From: Volutella citrinella | Taxonomy: Eukaryota > Ascomycota > Sordariomycetes > Hypocreales > Nectriaceae | DNA length: 64,000 bases | NCBI GenBank assembly: GCA_034401135.1 | Contig: JAWZSP010000002.1 | Span: forward strand, 992,001-1,056,000 | Reading direction: 5' to 3' | Position numbers and translations under genes: made by a program | Notes under the pieces: model-generated | What the model saw: the letters and a program-made list of their open reading frames with translations, nothing else | The model's database searches: none | Told to the model about the DNA's origin: nothing | Shown: piece after piece, positions 9,942 to 20,900 of the stretch | Numbering within the stretch: position 1 is the first letter of the stretch | Layout: every line of letters begins with the position of its first letter

Positions 9942-11716
9942 ATGGTACATCCAGGATTACTTCTTGTGGCTTTTGTCACCATCGCCTCAGCCTACCAACA
10001 GATTCAGGCGCCCAATGTGCAAGCTCTCTTCCGCGAGTCCATGACATAGATGGACGGTTACTACGACAAGACGGCCGGCCATCTCTACAACTTGGAAGCA
10101 GAGAATGCGCTGCGGCACGACACTCGGAGCTCGGCTTGGTACGCACTCGGCCTCCTCGCGAGAAATGAGGGCGCAGACCAGCTCGAGGCGGACAAGATTA
10201 TCAACAACATCATCGACGGCCAGTTCCAGGACAAGTCGAAACCGTGGTACGGAGGCTACCAGATCAAGCCCGAGGAGCCAGAAATCGGCTCCAGCGTGTA
10301 TCCTGCTCGCGTCTGGAGGTCATGGGATCCCAACTGGCGCAGCTTCGTGGCCACGACTTTTGTTGTCATGTTCGAGGAGTACTCTGATCGCTTGTCAACT
10401 CCAACAAAGGGTCGGCTTCTTGACTCTATTACTCGAGCTGCAATTGGAGACGCGCACCGGCTGACGTCGAGTGGTGGTGATCGCTTATCGCCGTCTTACA
10501 GTAATCCTGTCCGATTTCCAGACGCATTACACGCAGATAGATGCATTGCTAATCTTCCGCAGGCGTTGATGAGCTCGTTCCTCATCGGTTGGGCGGGGCG
10601 AAATGCAATGGACAAGGGACTCACAATCGCGAGCGAGCAATTTGCCCAGAAGATCATCAGCCTATTCGTACAGACAAACACCCTGTCCGAGTTCAACAGT
10701 GCCACTTACACTGGGGTTTCCTTGTACGCTCTACACTTTGGTGCGTCTATCTTCCCAACGACTCTGTGATGAACAGAAACGGGCCCAAGATGCATCATGA
10801 CACTTGGGAGGCTGTTGCCCAGCTCTGGCATCCGGGACTGAAGAATCTGGCCGGCCCGTGGGATCGAGCCTATGGGTACGATATGAATCGCTACCTTGGC
10901 GTGATTGCGCTCTGGCTCTGGGCGCATCTAGGTAAGGATGCGACATCGGTTATTGAACATGTACGCCTTTCTCTTGAGAACAGTGGCTGCCTAATGAACT
11001 GATCGGCGAGCAGCCTGAGAAGATGAGCCACGCGGCCGACTTGGCCTGGGGACCACTCGTGGCCGTCTTGGCAGGATATCAAAATGATCTTCTTCCAAGT
11101 GGTTTCTTTGACCGACTAAGGAGTTTTGATAAAAAGCGCACATTCCAAGGCCAAGTTTGCTATGAAGGTGCCGACCTCGAGGCCAGAAACATCACCACCT
11201 GGTTGTCCAATCGACTGACCATTGGTGCTTATTCGTTCAGGATGACAAGTCCTGGCGGCCCGATCAACAATCCCTCTTCATTCAACCCGGCAGTTGTCCA
11301 GTGGGATACCGGTAGCCAGGTTGCCTTCTTGACGGTATTTAATCACTAATCAGTAAGAGCACCATGGAAATCTACTCATCCCATCACAGTTGCGCTGCGA
11401 AGAGAGTGCCTTGCAATCCCATGTGGCGCCAGGCAAACTCAGCTTGACATACCCCAAAGGTAATTCCTCAAGCGTATTCAAGCTGCACGTTTCGACCTTT
11501 GCCAAACTGCCCACATTGTCTGGCATCGAAGACATCCCAGGTCTTAATATTTCAGTGTCTGGAAATATTGAGCCATCTTACTCCCTAGCTTTTGCAGGAA
11601 CAAAGGGCGGTACGGAGTCGGCAGCCCAGACTTTTGAATCCTGGGTCTTTACATTTCGCATGCCTAAGAACTTTACAGGATCTCCCAGTCTTGTTCTCCA
11701 ACTCGATGTGGTGTGA
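9942..11716 (+). pseudogene. Broken gene for a conserved secreted fungal protein (in-frame stop plus frameshift)
   Basis: The reading frame starts at 9942 with a signal-peptide-like MVHPGLLLVAFVTIASA. It meets TAG at 10047-10049, between RESMT and MDGYYDK, where similar proteins, as I recall them, have an aromatic residue. Coding continues (HDTRSSAWYALGLLARNEG, SWDPNWRSFVATTF). Introns fit at 10509-10562, 10961-11013 and 11335-11389, each with a branch-like ctaat. At about 10731-10735 the frame must shift: SLYAL is in one frame and the following LWCVYLPNDSVM in another, consistent with one lost base. The rest (HPGLKNLAGPWDRAYGYDMNRY, NITTWLSNRLTIGA, FNPAVVQWDTGSQVAFL) is intact to the stop at 11714-11716. 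I recall the family as widespread unannotated secreted fungal proteins; the helical repeats resemble six-hairpin folds, which is unproven. Pseudogene or assembly error. Confidence 0.75.
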
Positions 11717-12124
11717 AATGCATACTTGGGGGGCTGGGGCCAAGTTCATAAGTTCCCGTTTAACGCCTAGACTCTCTTGTTCTAGAGAAGCCGTCAAAGT
11801 TTACAGACTTGCTTTTCATACATAGTTCAAGGTTTCTCTAGTTTCATCCAATACGCAAAACTTTGGTATCATTCATAAGACTACAGTTCCTTAAAATAAC
11901 CTTTGCTTGCAATAATAACTTTCATCTCCTTCTTTCCTCCAACACAAAGCAGAAAAATCAATGTTCAAGTTAATTTCATGTCTCGCATAGATCTTCAACT
12001 CCCCTTAACCTAAAACTAGTTGACATTCTCTTTTGTGAAAGATCATCCAGCTTGTTTCTCTTGAGACTATTCCGAGTTTCTGCAAGATACATAACATTGT
12101 TCCATGTAAACTAAGGCGATGTCC
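11717..12124. other. Intergenic, convergent 3' regions
   Basis: 408 AT-rich bases between convergent genes; presumably 3' untranslated sequence. Nothing else is seen. Confidence 0.5.
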
Positions 12125-14347
12125 TCAGTTGGCCTCTGTCTTCCGATGTTCAGATTCCGTGTCCTCATTCTGTTTGGATCCAACCGGCGTAACCTGATCC
12201 GAGATCAACTGTCGCCCCGAATGATCGTGGGCAGCATCCCAAGCATCTACCTCCGCAACAGGCACCTTGACCAGTGTCTGGCTCTGGGATCCATCGTCAA
12301 ATTCCAAAACTTCTTGGCGGAGTCGATATCCTCCCCATTTAGGGAGCAACTCGGTCCAGACTTGATGGTAAATTACACATCCAATTAGGCTTGAAGTATT
12401 GTTAGCATCGAAGGAGCTCGAGAGGGTGGTTTTATACTCACATTCCCACTCCGGTGGCTGCATAAGTCGCATACCAGAAACTGACGTTGCCAGAGTACGG
12501 TCCTCCTGCGGGTGGATACCAAGGCATGATGAGAAGGTAGGCTCCCTTGACGATGTTGAAGACTACCACCCAGTCCCACGCTCGGAAGGAGGGAGCAGGG
12601 AGCCCCAGCTTCTTGCGGCGATAGCGGACCACGAAGAGGCCAATGGCCATCAGGAAGTCAAAGAAGGCTGCAGGAAACACCTTCAGATCAGTCACTACTA
12701 AATGTCAGTATGAGCAGTCTCTGTGAGTTTATGGCTACGGACAAAAGTTGAAGGCATCTCCCGCGGGAGGAATCAAGATCATGGCCACTGTGATGGCCCA
12801 TTTGGTGATATAAGGGCCGAGAGGGGTCCCAAAGGGGCGAGTTGAGGCCCAGAAACGGGGGAAGGGCAGAACTCCCTGCCTATGAAGGGATTAGAATGCA
12901 AGTAGGATACCGGGTCTAGCCGCCAATCAACCACTTACCTCCCGCACTCTCGAATGATGCGCGAAGAGCCGATGAGCACAACAATCAGATTGCCCAGAGC
13001 ACTCAGGGAAATCAAACAGTTGAGCCCTCTGACAGTACCGCTAGATCCAAAAACATTCTTAAAGAATAATGCCGCTGTCGTTTCCTTGGCCTTGAGAATA
13101 TCAACCTTGGGGACTGGTGGCCATCAGTATTGGATGATTCACTTGGCAACAGTTAAGACCCACCGGCTGCGTAGTATGCCACAACGGTCAGAATATATAG
13201 CGCAGTGACTGTGAAGAGCGCAATCAGTCCGTTGCGACGGAGCTGTTTGACCGGGTTCTAGCAAGTCGTGGTGTCAGTAGGGGCCATTGGCAACAAGGAG
13301 GTAGAGGAATGCGTACCTTGACTTCATTGACCATGTTGAAAGCATTCTCATACCCAGCGTACGAGAAGATAATCTTGTACAGAGCATTTGTGAGGCCATA
13401 TGGAGTAGCCTTGCCCTCGAAAGAGTTGTGAAAGTTGACCGTGGGATTCTGGACCTTTGTGCCGCCTCCAAGGACGACGAAGCCGGTGATGACGATGAGC
13501 AAGAGGGTCACGACTTTGATTATTCCGATGCCGTTAGAAAACCAGTAGGCATACTTTGTGTGAAGGGCAACAACTGTTCGCGGTCAGCATCCACTGCTTG
13601 CGAGTGTATCGCAGGCCAACCTACTCAGGAGTGTCAGAGTGTATCCCGCAATGGCAACACCCTTCAGCTCCCAGTCTGTGGGAGTATGTGTGCCTATGCT
13701 GAATAGATACTTGGCAAACACTAGAGCGGGTTAGAAGGTATGACGAGATTTGAGTGGTGTTGGCTCACCAATAGAATTGGCACTACTGAATGACAAGACG
13801 ACAGACTGAAAGGCAAAGGCGGCAGGGAATAGCCACTTTGGCTTGGGGAATGCCTGCTCCAGGTACACGACCTCTGATCCCGAGCGGTTGGGGAAGTATG
13901 AGGCGAACTCGAGGTAGACAGCAAACGCCGTGATGGATGTCACAAATCCGAGTGCCCAGTAGATGAGACTGAGTCCAATGCTGCCAGTGCCGCTTAGGAT
14001 TGTCGACGCTGGTTTCAGGGTATCAGATGCTATTCAAAATCTGCGGAGCGATTCATTAGAGACATGTACTTACGCGTAGAAAAGATACCCGTGCCTATCA
14101 TCTTGCTGATGTTCAGAAAGATAATGGTGATGGGTCCAACGGAATAGCCAAGAGGCGAGACAAGCTCCACTGGTGCTCCTCTGGTATCCTGGTAGGAGAC
14201 CTCGGAGTCATTGGCAGCTTTTCCAACGGCATAGTGGGCGCTTCCATCGGAGATCTCGCCGGCATCAGCATCTGGGCTGCCTCGTTCGTCCGCATGAGGT
14301 GCAGAGCCGCCCTTCAGGCCACCGAATGGGCGCCGGAGGAAAGACAT
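12125..14347 (-). CDS. APC-family amino acid permease, high-affinity methionine permease (MUP1) type
   Basis: Plasma-membrane amino acid uptake, most likely methionine and related sulfur amino acids. Nine exons: 14074-14347, 13769-14008, 13625-13720, 13317-13573, 13164-13257, 12939-13113, 12743-12879, 12442-12694 and 12125-12389; 596 residues, within the family range. The first 55 or so residues are a hydrophilic cytosolic tail. TM1 carries the signature SKMIGTGIFSTPSTIL, formed across the first junction. Other family features are NRSGSEVVYLEQAFPKPKW, the FSYAGYENAFNMVNEVK substrate region, IGSSRIIRECGRQGVLPFPRFWAS and GPYITKW. Two acceptors and one donor (GTCCGT after exon 7) are non-typical, but every junction keeps phase. 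The C-terminal hydrophilic tail ends HRKTEAN. Divergent from the TauD-like gene across 1.5 kb. Confidence 0.9.
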
Positions 14348-15851
14348 GTCAGGCAGCGTAGCTTAAGCCAAGACACAAAGACTGATTTGTGAAGAATCCA
14401 AAAGTCTGAGGTTCGAGACGAAATGTCTCACCAAGGAGCCACCAACCCGGATGATATATAGTCGCACTGGTTTCACAACTTTTCCGGGTGGGGGTCACCA
14501 CCTCAGCAGCTGAGACCCCGATGATGCTTGGCCCGAGTTGGATTGCGTATATCGCCCATCGCAGCAAGTCTGGCCCCTTCCTTGGTTTCCCTAGACCTCC
14601 CGAGTCGAAAATGGCGAGATTGAGAAGCGGCCCGGAGCCGATCAGAGTCAATCGGGCGCGGGCCGCGTCCAAATACAGCAAAAGACATCGGGCAACATGG
14701 GTAAGGATTCCCAGCCACCGATTCTACGATTCAGGGTATCAATGTCGCAACTCGCCAGGGCCCCGCGGGGAAGCACCGTCGTCTCCCGAGTGGAATAGAT
14801 GTTGCACAGACCGGCTGTGGAGGAGGTTTGTCTCGGACTCAGACCCAACGGGGTCGCTGCGGCCGTTAGAGCAATGGCCATTTGGCCGAGGAGACGTACT
14901 ATTAGAAGCGCCCTGTGCCAACCCTCATCGAAGCTACTAGTACTTCCCCGTAGGATGCACCTCTATCGCATGGGAGCAGCCAACGGCGCTGCAGGATCGG
15001 CATGTCGCCATCGCTGTGGCGGTGGTGCGATTAGGCCCATGTGGGGGTCAATCCCGACGCTACTACCATGACTGCGCGCGATGAAGCATCTATTGTTTCT
15101 AGAAAACATCTCCCTCTACCTTCCTAATCCTCTATATACTGCCCATCATAGGTTCAATTACACTCGTTGTGCTACGGGGAGTGCTGTGTGAAGCGAGAGA
15201 ACAAGCTGTGAGCCAACGTGAATCAAAGATTCAGTCTCTGTGTTACGGATTCGGCATACGTTGGACATGATGACAACAGGGCCTCAGAAGACCACCTGAC
15301 CCCATGCAAACGAGATTATCCTACCCTGATCTGCACGGGTGATTTTCTGCGGGGTCGACGAATCTCGAACGTGCGATCCACACCATCTACACACCCAGGA
15401 TGATGCCGTGGGTTGCCGCTCTGCATCGCTTCCCGCAGACAGCTGGACAAGACCCCCACCGGACAACTACTGTTTGCAACTGTTGGTTTCACTCGACTGC
15501 GATGTTGGGCCTTAATTCGATTAGCGTCCTCCCGACCCTTGGCATGACGTCTTCCGCGGCCCTCTACGTCGGCACATGGCTCCGCGGGATACAACATCGT
15601 CGCATTTCCGGGCTCTATTGCGACATCAATCTTACCGGACGTTGACAAATCAACACAGGCGCATTGCACAGCATGCACGATGCTCTTTTGGTTGAACTAT
15701 CTCGTAATATCCCTCGCTGGCTGACCTGAAAGATGGCACGACGCCCATGTTAAATGCCGTGCACTGGCACAAGTTTGCCCAATTCTCATCTATATGATCA
15801 TATAGCCCACTAGTATTGCTTTAAACGCCCATTCATCAAATCTCCGATACC
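14348..15851. other. Divergent promoter region, permease / dioxygenase
   Basis: 1.5 kb shared upstream region. I looked for the ATGRYRYCAT palindrome bound by CYS3/MetR-type sulfur regulators and did not find a clear copy. Short open frames here look random. Confidence 0.45.
14455..14461 (-). promoter_or_regulatory. TATA-like element of the permease gene
   Basis: Minus strand ctatata, about 110 bases upstream of the permease ATG. Supported only by sequence and position. Confidence 0.35.
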
Positions 15852-17287
15852 ATGTCCGCAGCAGTCCTCTCCCCTGTTCCAGCCGCCCTACCCCGGCAGC
15901 CTGACATAGCCTATGCTCCAGACTACGAGAAGTACCTAGCAAGAGTGCAGCGCCGCCTGGAAACTGAGACGACAAGCCTCCAAAAGACACTGCCACCGGG
16001 GTTTCCCGCGCGACTTGACTCGGACCTCGTGTGGGATGGCCGACATCTGGCCGAATCATACGACTGGAACTACCATCTGACACCAGCCGATCTCCAAGAA
16101 GTGGACGCGGCGCTCAAGAACTTTAAGGGTAAGGCGCATGCTTGCTGTACTTTCTTTGGTCCAATACTCAACAGCACCTAGCCCTCAACGTACCCTTGGG
16201 AAACATCAGCCAAGAAACCTTTGTTCTACCCACGCTCCATGACAAGTTACGTGAGATATCGAGGGAGATCCACAAAGGCCATGGCTTCAAAGTCGTTCGC
16301 GGAGTTCCCGTAGACAAGTACTCTAGGGAAGAAAACATCATCATTTACGCCGGCCTCGCGTCCCACGTCGCCCCCGTGCGTGGTCGTCAAGACCACCTCT
16401 TTCAGGGACAGCCCGCCGATGTCGCCCTCTCACACATCAAAGACATCACGAGCCAAGTTGACGCCAACCGGATCGGGGCCCCGGCCTACACCTCGGAGAA
16501 GCAGGTGTTTCACACGGATGCCGGAGACGTCATCGCCCTCTTCGCACTCGGAGAAGCCGAGGAAGGGGGCCAGAGCTATCTCTCGTCCAGCTGGCACGTG
16601 TACAATGAGATTGCAGCCACGAGGCCAGACCTGATCTGGACTCTTTCCACGCCGTGGGCATCTGACGAGTAGTTTTTATCCAATTCAAAATATCCGTGAA
16701 GCTCTCATGCTGACAACCGACGCAGGTTTGGGAGAAACGGGAAGAAGTACACATTGCGTCCCTTGCTTCACCACCAGCCGGCTGAGGGAGATGCGCCCGA
16801 GCGTTTGATCATCCAGTACGCACGCCGCCAATTCACCGGCTACTGGGGCCTCGAGAGGCCATCGGATATCCCTCCTATCACCGAGGCTCAGGCAGAGGCC
16901 CTCGACACGCTCCATTTCCTAGCCGAGAAGTACGCCGCGTCGCTCGACTTCCACAAGGGCGACATCCAGTTCGCCAACAACCTGAGCATCTTCCACGCTC
17001 GCGGAGGCTTCAGGGACTCGCCCGAAAAGCAGTAAGTCTGCCGGCTTCAACGCAGCCAGCGATTCTCGTGCTGACTCCCCTGCTCTAGGCGACACCTCGT
17101 CCGTCTCTGGCTTCGCGATCCCGAGTTTGCGTGGAAGACGCCAGAGGCCCTTCAGCCGAGATGGGACAATGTGTACGGGGGCGTGACGCCGGAGAAGACG
17201 GTATTTCCGCTGGAGCCGTCCATCCGAAGCAGCAGCGATGCCTCGAGGGTCAAGACGGAGACTAGGCAAGAGGCGACACAGAAGTGA
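15852..17287 (+). CDS. TauD/TfdA-family Fe(II)/2-oxoglutarate-dependent dioxygenase
   Basis: Oxidises an unknown small substrate using 2-oxoglutarate and O2; family members release sulfite from taurine-like sulfonates or act on other acids, so sulfur scavenging is possible. Four exons: 15852-16128, 16182-16668, 16726-17031 and 17089-17287; 330 residues, usual size. The fold is carried by LREISREIHKGHGFKVVRG, a jelly-roll core with the iron ligands HxD in KQVFHTDAGDV (around residues 203-205), EGGQSYLSSSWHVYNEIA, and the distal part NNLSIFHARGGFRD followed by RHLVRLWLRDPEFAW, where His (about 267) and the downstream Arg would complete the iron and 2-oxoglutarate sites. No signal peptide, so it is cytosolic. 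Divergent neighbour of a methionine-type permease. Confidence 0.88.
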
Positions 17288-17925
17288 TGGTAAGGAGGTC
17301 TGTAGGTATCAATGAAAGACTTGCACGTCTCCAATTTTATAATCACAAGGATTCGTTCCCCTGGAATATTCGTATTGGGTTACAAGCCGCACCAGATTGG
17401 TGGGGTTACCTTCTTCATCCACCCCACACTATTACTACTGCTACACGGATTGAGACTGTAGGTTTCTTATGTGGCAATCCACATCATGACATCAGCGGCC
17501 ACCTTCCTTCGGAGACGAGGGCGCAGCTTCCCTCTCAGCCCATCCTACCTTCCATTTCACCGTCACCAGAGCAACCAAATGCGGGGGAAGATGGTTGGGG
17601 GCCTGGGCCGCTGCAGGTGGGAACAGCTGGCCAAGCCTCCAAAATCAGGCTGCGAATGGCAGTGCAGCGATGGGCGCATTCGCAGGCGCACCACCAATCA
17701 CCACCCAACACCCTCACCGGATTCCCTGTAATATCAGCGCCCCAATGCAAGCCTTTGCGCAAAATGCGCAGTTCCGCCTCACGCGGTCGCATCGGCGCGC
17801 TGGGTCAAGGCAGATAAACGCCTCGTGCCGGTAGCCCCCAAGTCGCCTGCGGCTGAAATGGCCTCAGCTAAATATCGGCGGCTTCGCTGTTCGCGCCGCT
17901 GTCCGACACAGATGTTGCTGGGCCG
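17288..17925. other. Intergenic region upstream of the GTPase-patatin gene
   Basis: 638 bases between tandem genes; it holds the 3' end of the dioxygenase gene and the promoter of the next gene. No clear element is seen. Confidence 0.5.
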
Positions 17926-20900
17926 ATGCCGCACTCAGCAGAGATGTCCGATGACGAGTCTGATGCCTCACAGCTGAGCAGCAAGGGCTCCGTGGTGGAG
18001 GAGCCGAGCCCCCGGCAGCAACGATATCACCCAATCCCGCATCGACACTACGACCCGGCTGAGTCCGTCATCTCGGACGTTTCGAACTCGTGGGAGCCGC
18101 CAAACAGCACGCTGTAAGTCTTGGCCCATGCCATGTGCCAGCCATCGTCCCTGTTCCGGCCGACTCACTCACCTCCACCAGCATCAAGCGCCTAGCCACC
18201 TGGCTCAACATCTCGCTCCATTGCCGACTATGCGGCCACGAGGGAACCCCCAGAAGCCTTGTCATGTGCAGCGGGTGCTGTACCATGCGCCAAGTGAGGA
18301 GGCCGGCCTGTCGACGCTGCCTGGAGAGCCATCGAGACCACCGCCCCAGCGTAGGCGCCTCCGACCAGGGGGAGCCGTGCGAAGAAGTCGACTTCCGGAC
18401 CTACGTCTTCGCCAAGTACCTGCTGGACACGGCCGACCTCGAGGACAAGGTTGCCTTGCACGCAAAGGACGCGTCCTGCGCCTGGATCGGCGTGCCTCCC
18501 GACCAGCAGGGCCAGGTGCCGCAGATCTACATCTGGCCTCGTCTGCAGTCCATCCTGGCTCCCGTCGACGCGCCGCCCCGTCAGTTCCCCAGCCTGGTGT
18601 CGTTTATCGGCGAGACGGGGTCGGGCAAGAGCACCTTGATTCGCGCCATGATCCATACCTCGCAGCCGAATTCGCTGAGGGACAATTCTGTCCCGGTGCC
18701 TGGCTCGCCGAATGATGGGTGCGACTCTGTTAGCAGCGACGTCCACGTCTATGCCGACCCGCGGACCGTCTCTACATCATGTCCCGTCTTCTTTGCTGGT
18801 GAGCTGCTCTTCCCTCACGCCATATCCCAGTGCTTCCATGAGCTGAACTGACAAAATCAAGACTGCGAGGGCTTCTCCGGGGCACAGGTGCCCAAGGCCC
18901 AAGAGTTGGTCAGGTCCCTGCCCATCAGACAGCCGGACGCTCCAAACCCACAGACACCCCGAAGATTGACGACGCGAGAACGACGCAGGGTTGAGCGGCA
19001 GCAGGAAGAGGGCTCCTCAGACTCTTACGCTTCCTTCTCGCGCAATCCCAGGTCCTACACTGCTCGTGAGTTCCGCGAGAACCCGGTACTCCAAGAGCGA
19101 CTCGAGATGCGCGACGAAATCGACTCCTTCATCAGCAGCGCAACCAGCAGAGTTGACCTCGACTGGGGCAGTCTACGCTACTCGTCTCCTCGCTCGTCCC
19201 AGAAAGCGACCGAGCCGGTGGAGGAGGTGGTAGACGTCGAAGCGGAGACGCGCAAGATTGTACTGCAGCAGATATATCCCAGGATCCTATATGCCTTCTC
19301 CGACGTCATCTGCTTTGTCACAAGCAATGCCAAGTGAGTCCTCACTCAATTCTTTTCATGCTCCAGCAGGTGCAACTGAAGCTTATAAGACGGTGTAGGA
19401 CATCACAAAGGTTCCTTTCTAATCTGATCGCCTGGGCGAAGGAAGGCCATGAGCGCATCTTCAACCAACGTCTCAAGCCCGCGCTCATCATCATTGTCAA
19501 CAAGGACAGCGGCCTCCGCGGCGGTCTAGGCAACGAAAGTGACCTCACCCAAGCGCTCCTCCACTCCTTTGAGAGGACGGATGAGTTTGACGAGCTCAGG
19601 AGCCTCTGGAGCCAGCGAGGCCGCACCATCAACGAGGCCGGCGCCCTGCTCAAGTGCTACTACAGCTCCTTCTGCGTCGTCGAGATCCCAACCTACCGCG
19701 ACAGGAGCACGCCCGCCGAGGCGGCAGAGGTGTTCCGTAAGATCATGTGCCTGTACAGGAAGATTCACGAGTCGGCGATCGACTTCCGGCAGCAGCGGCA
19801 CGGTCGCGACGCGCAAATGGACTTGGCCATGCTGGACGAGCAGCTGCAGCGGGCGCTCCGGGTCCTCGGCCAGGACCATCGTGCATCCCTCGACTTTTAC
19901 AGCCTCAAGGAGCACGACTCACCGATTCCCAAGCAGTTTAGCGAGCACATGGCCGCTGCCATGGCCGGCCTCGCCAAGGTGCGCGGTCAGGAGGCGCGAA
20001 AGGTGGGCGGCGAACAGCGAATCGTTGACGACTTCGCCCCGTTCGTCGCTGCCTGCATCGCCGCCCAGTCCCCCTGGACGTCTGCAAGAAGTATGTCCTT
20101 TTGATCGCGGCTATCTCTCTCTCTCTCTCGGTCGTCCCCTTCTTTGGCAGTATGTCTTACCAGAGATCGCAGCACTAGGTCGCACGTATGAAACAATGGT
20201 CCAGCAGGCGGGAGCCGGTCTCGAGCGCTTTCGCTTCCGGCACTGGCGGTGCGAGGAGGTCGAGGCCGGCCGGCGGTGTCGAAACTACCACTCATCGCAC
20301 GATAAGGGGCACCAGTTCGATGACGGCGACGCGAGGAGGCGCTCCAAGGGCGGCACCGCTCACATGAGGGTTGGGCCGCACAAGTGCTCGTGGGATCCCG
20401 TCAAGTTCAGTGACAGGCTATGGGCCGAGCTGGCCACGGTGAGCTCGGCCGAGCAGGCCATGACGGAGATTGTCAATCTCGCCCCGCGCATCAAGATCCG
20501 CTTCCTCCACAGCCAGCACACCTGCCTGAGCTGTCTATCGCATTGTCCCACCCACCTGCTCCCCTGCAGCGGCATCAAGCACGGCGTGTGCGAGTCCTGC
20601 TTCAAGCAGTTCGCCAGCGTCGGGGCTAGCGAGACCGTCTTGACGCTCGATCGCTGCCCTCTCGGATGTTCCTTCGATACCGGGACGTGCAGTATCAAGG
20701 TCAAGCCAGCATTCGCCGAGCCCCGGATCCTTGCCCTCGATGGGTATGTATACTCCCCCAAATGCCTATATCAGGTTGCTGACCGTGATACAGCGGGGGA
20801 ATCCGCGGCATCGTGGAGTTGACCATACTCCAGAAGATCACAGACGAGGTTGGATTCGGCATCCCCATCGAGGAACTATTCGATCTCGTCGTGGGTACCA

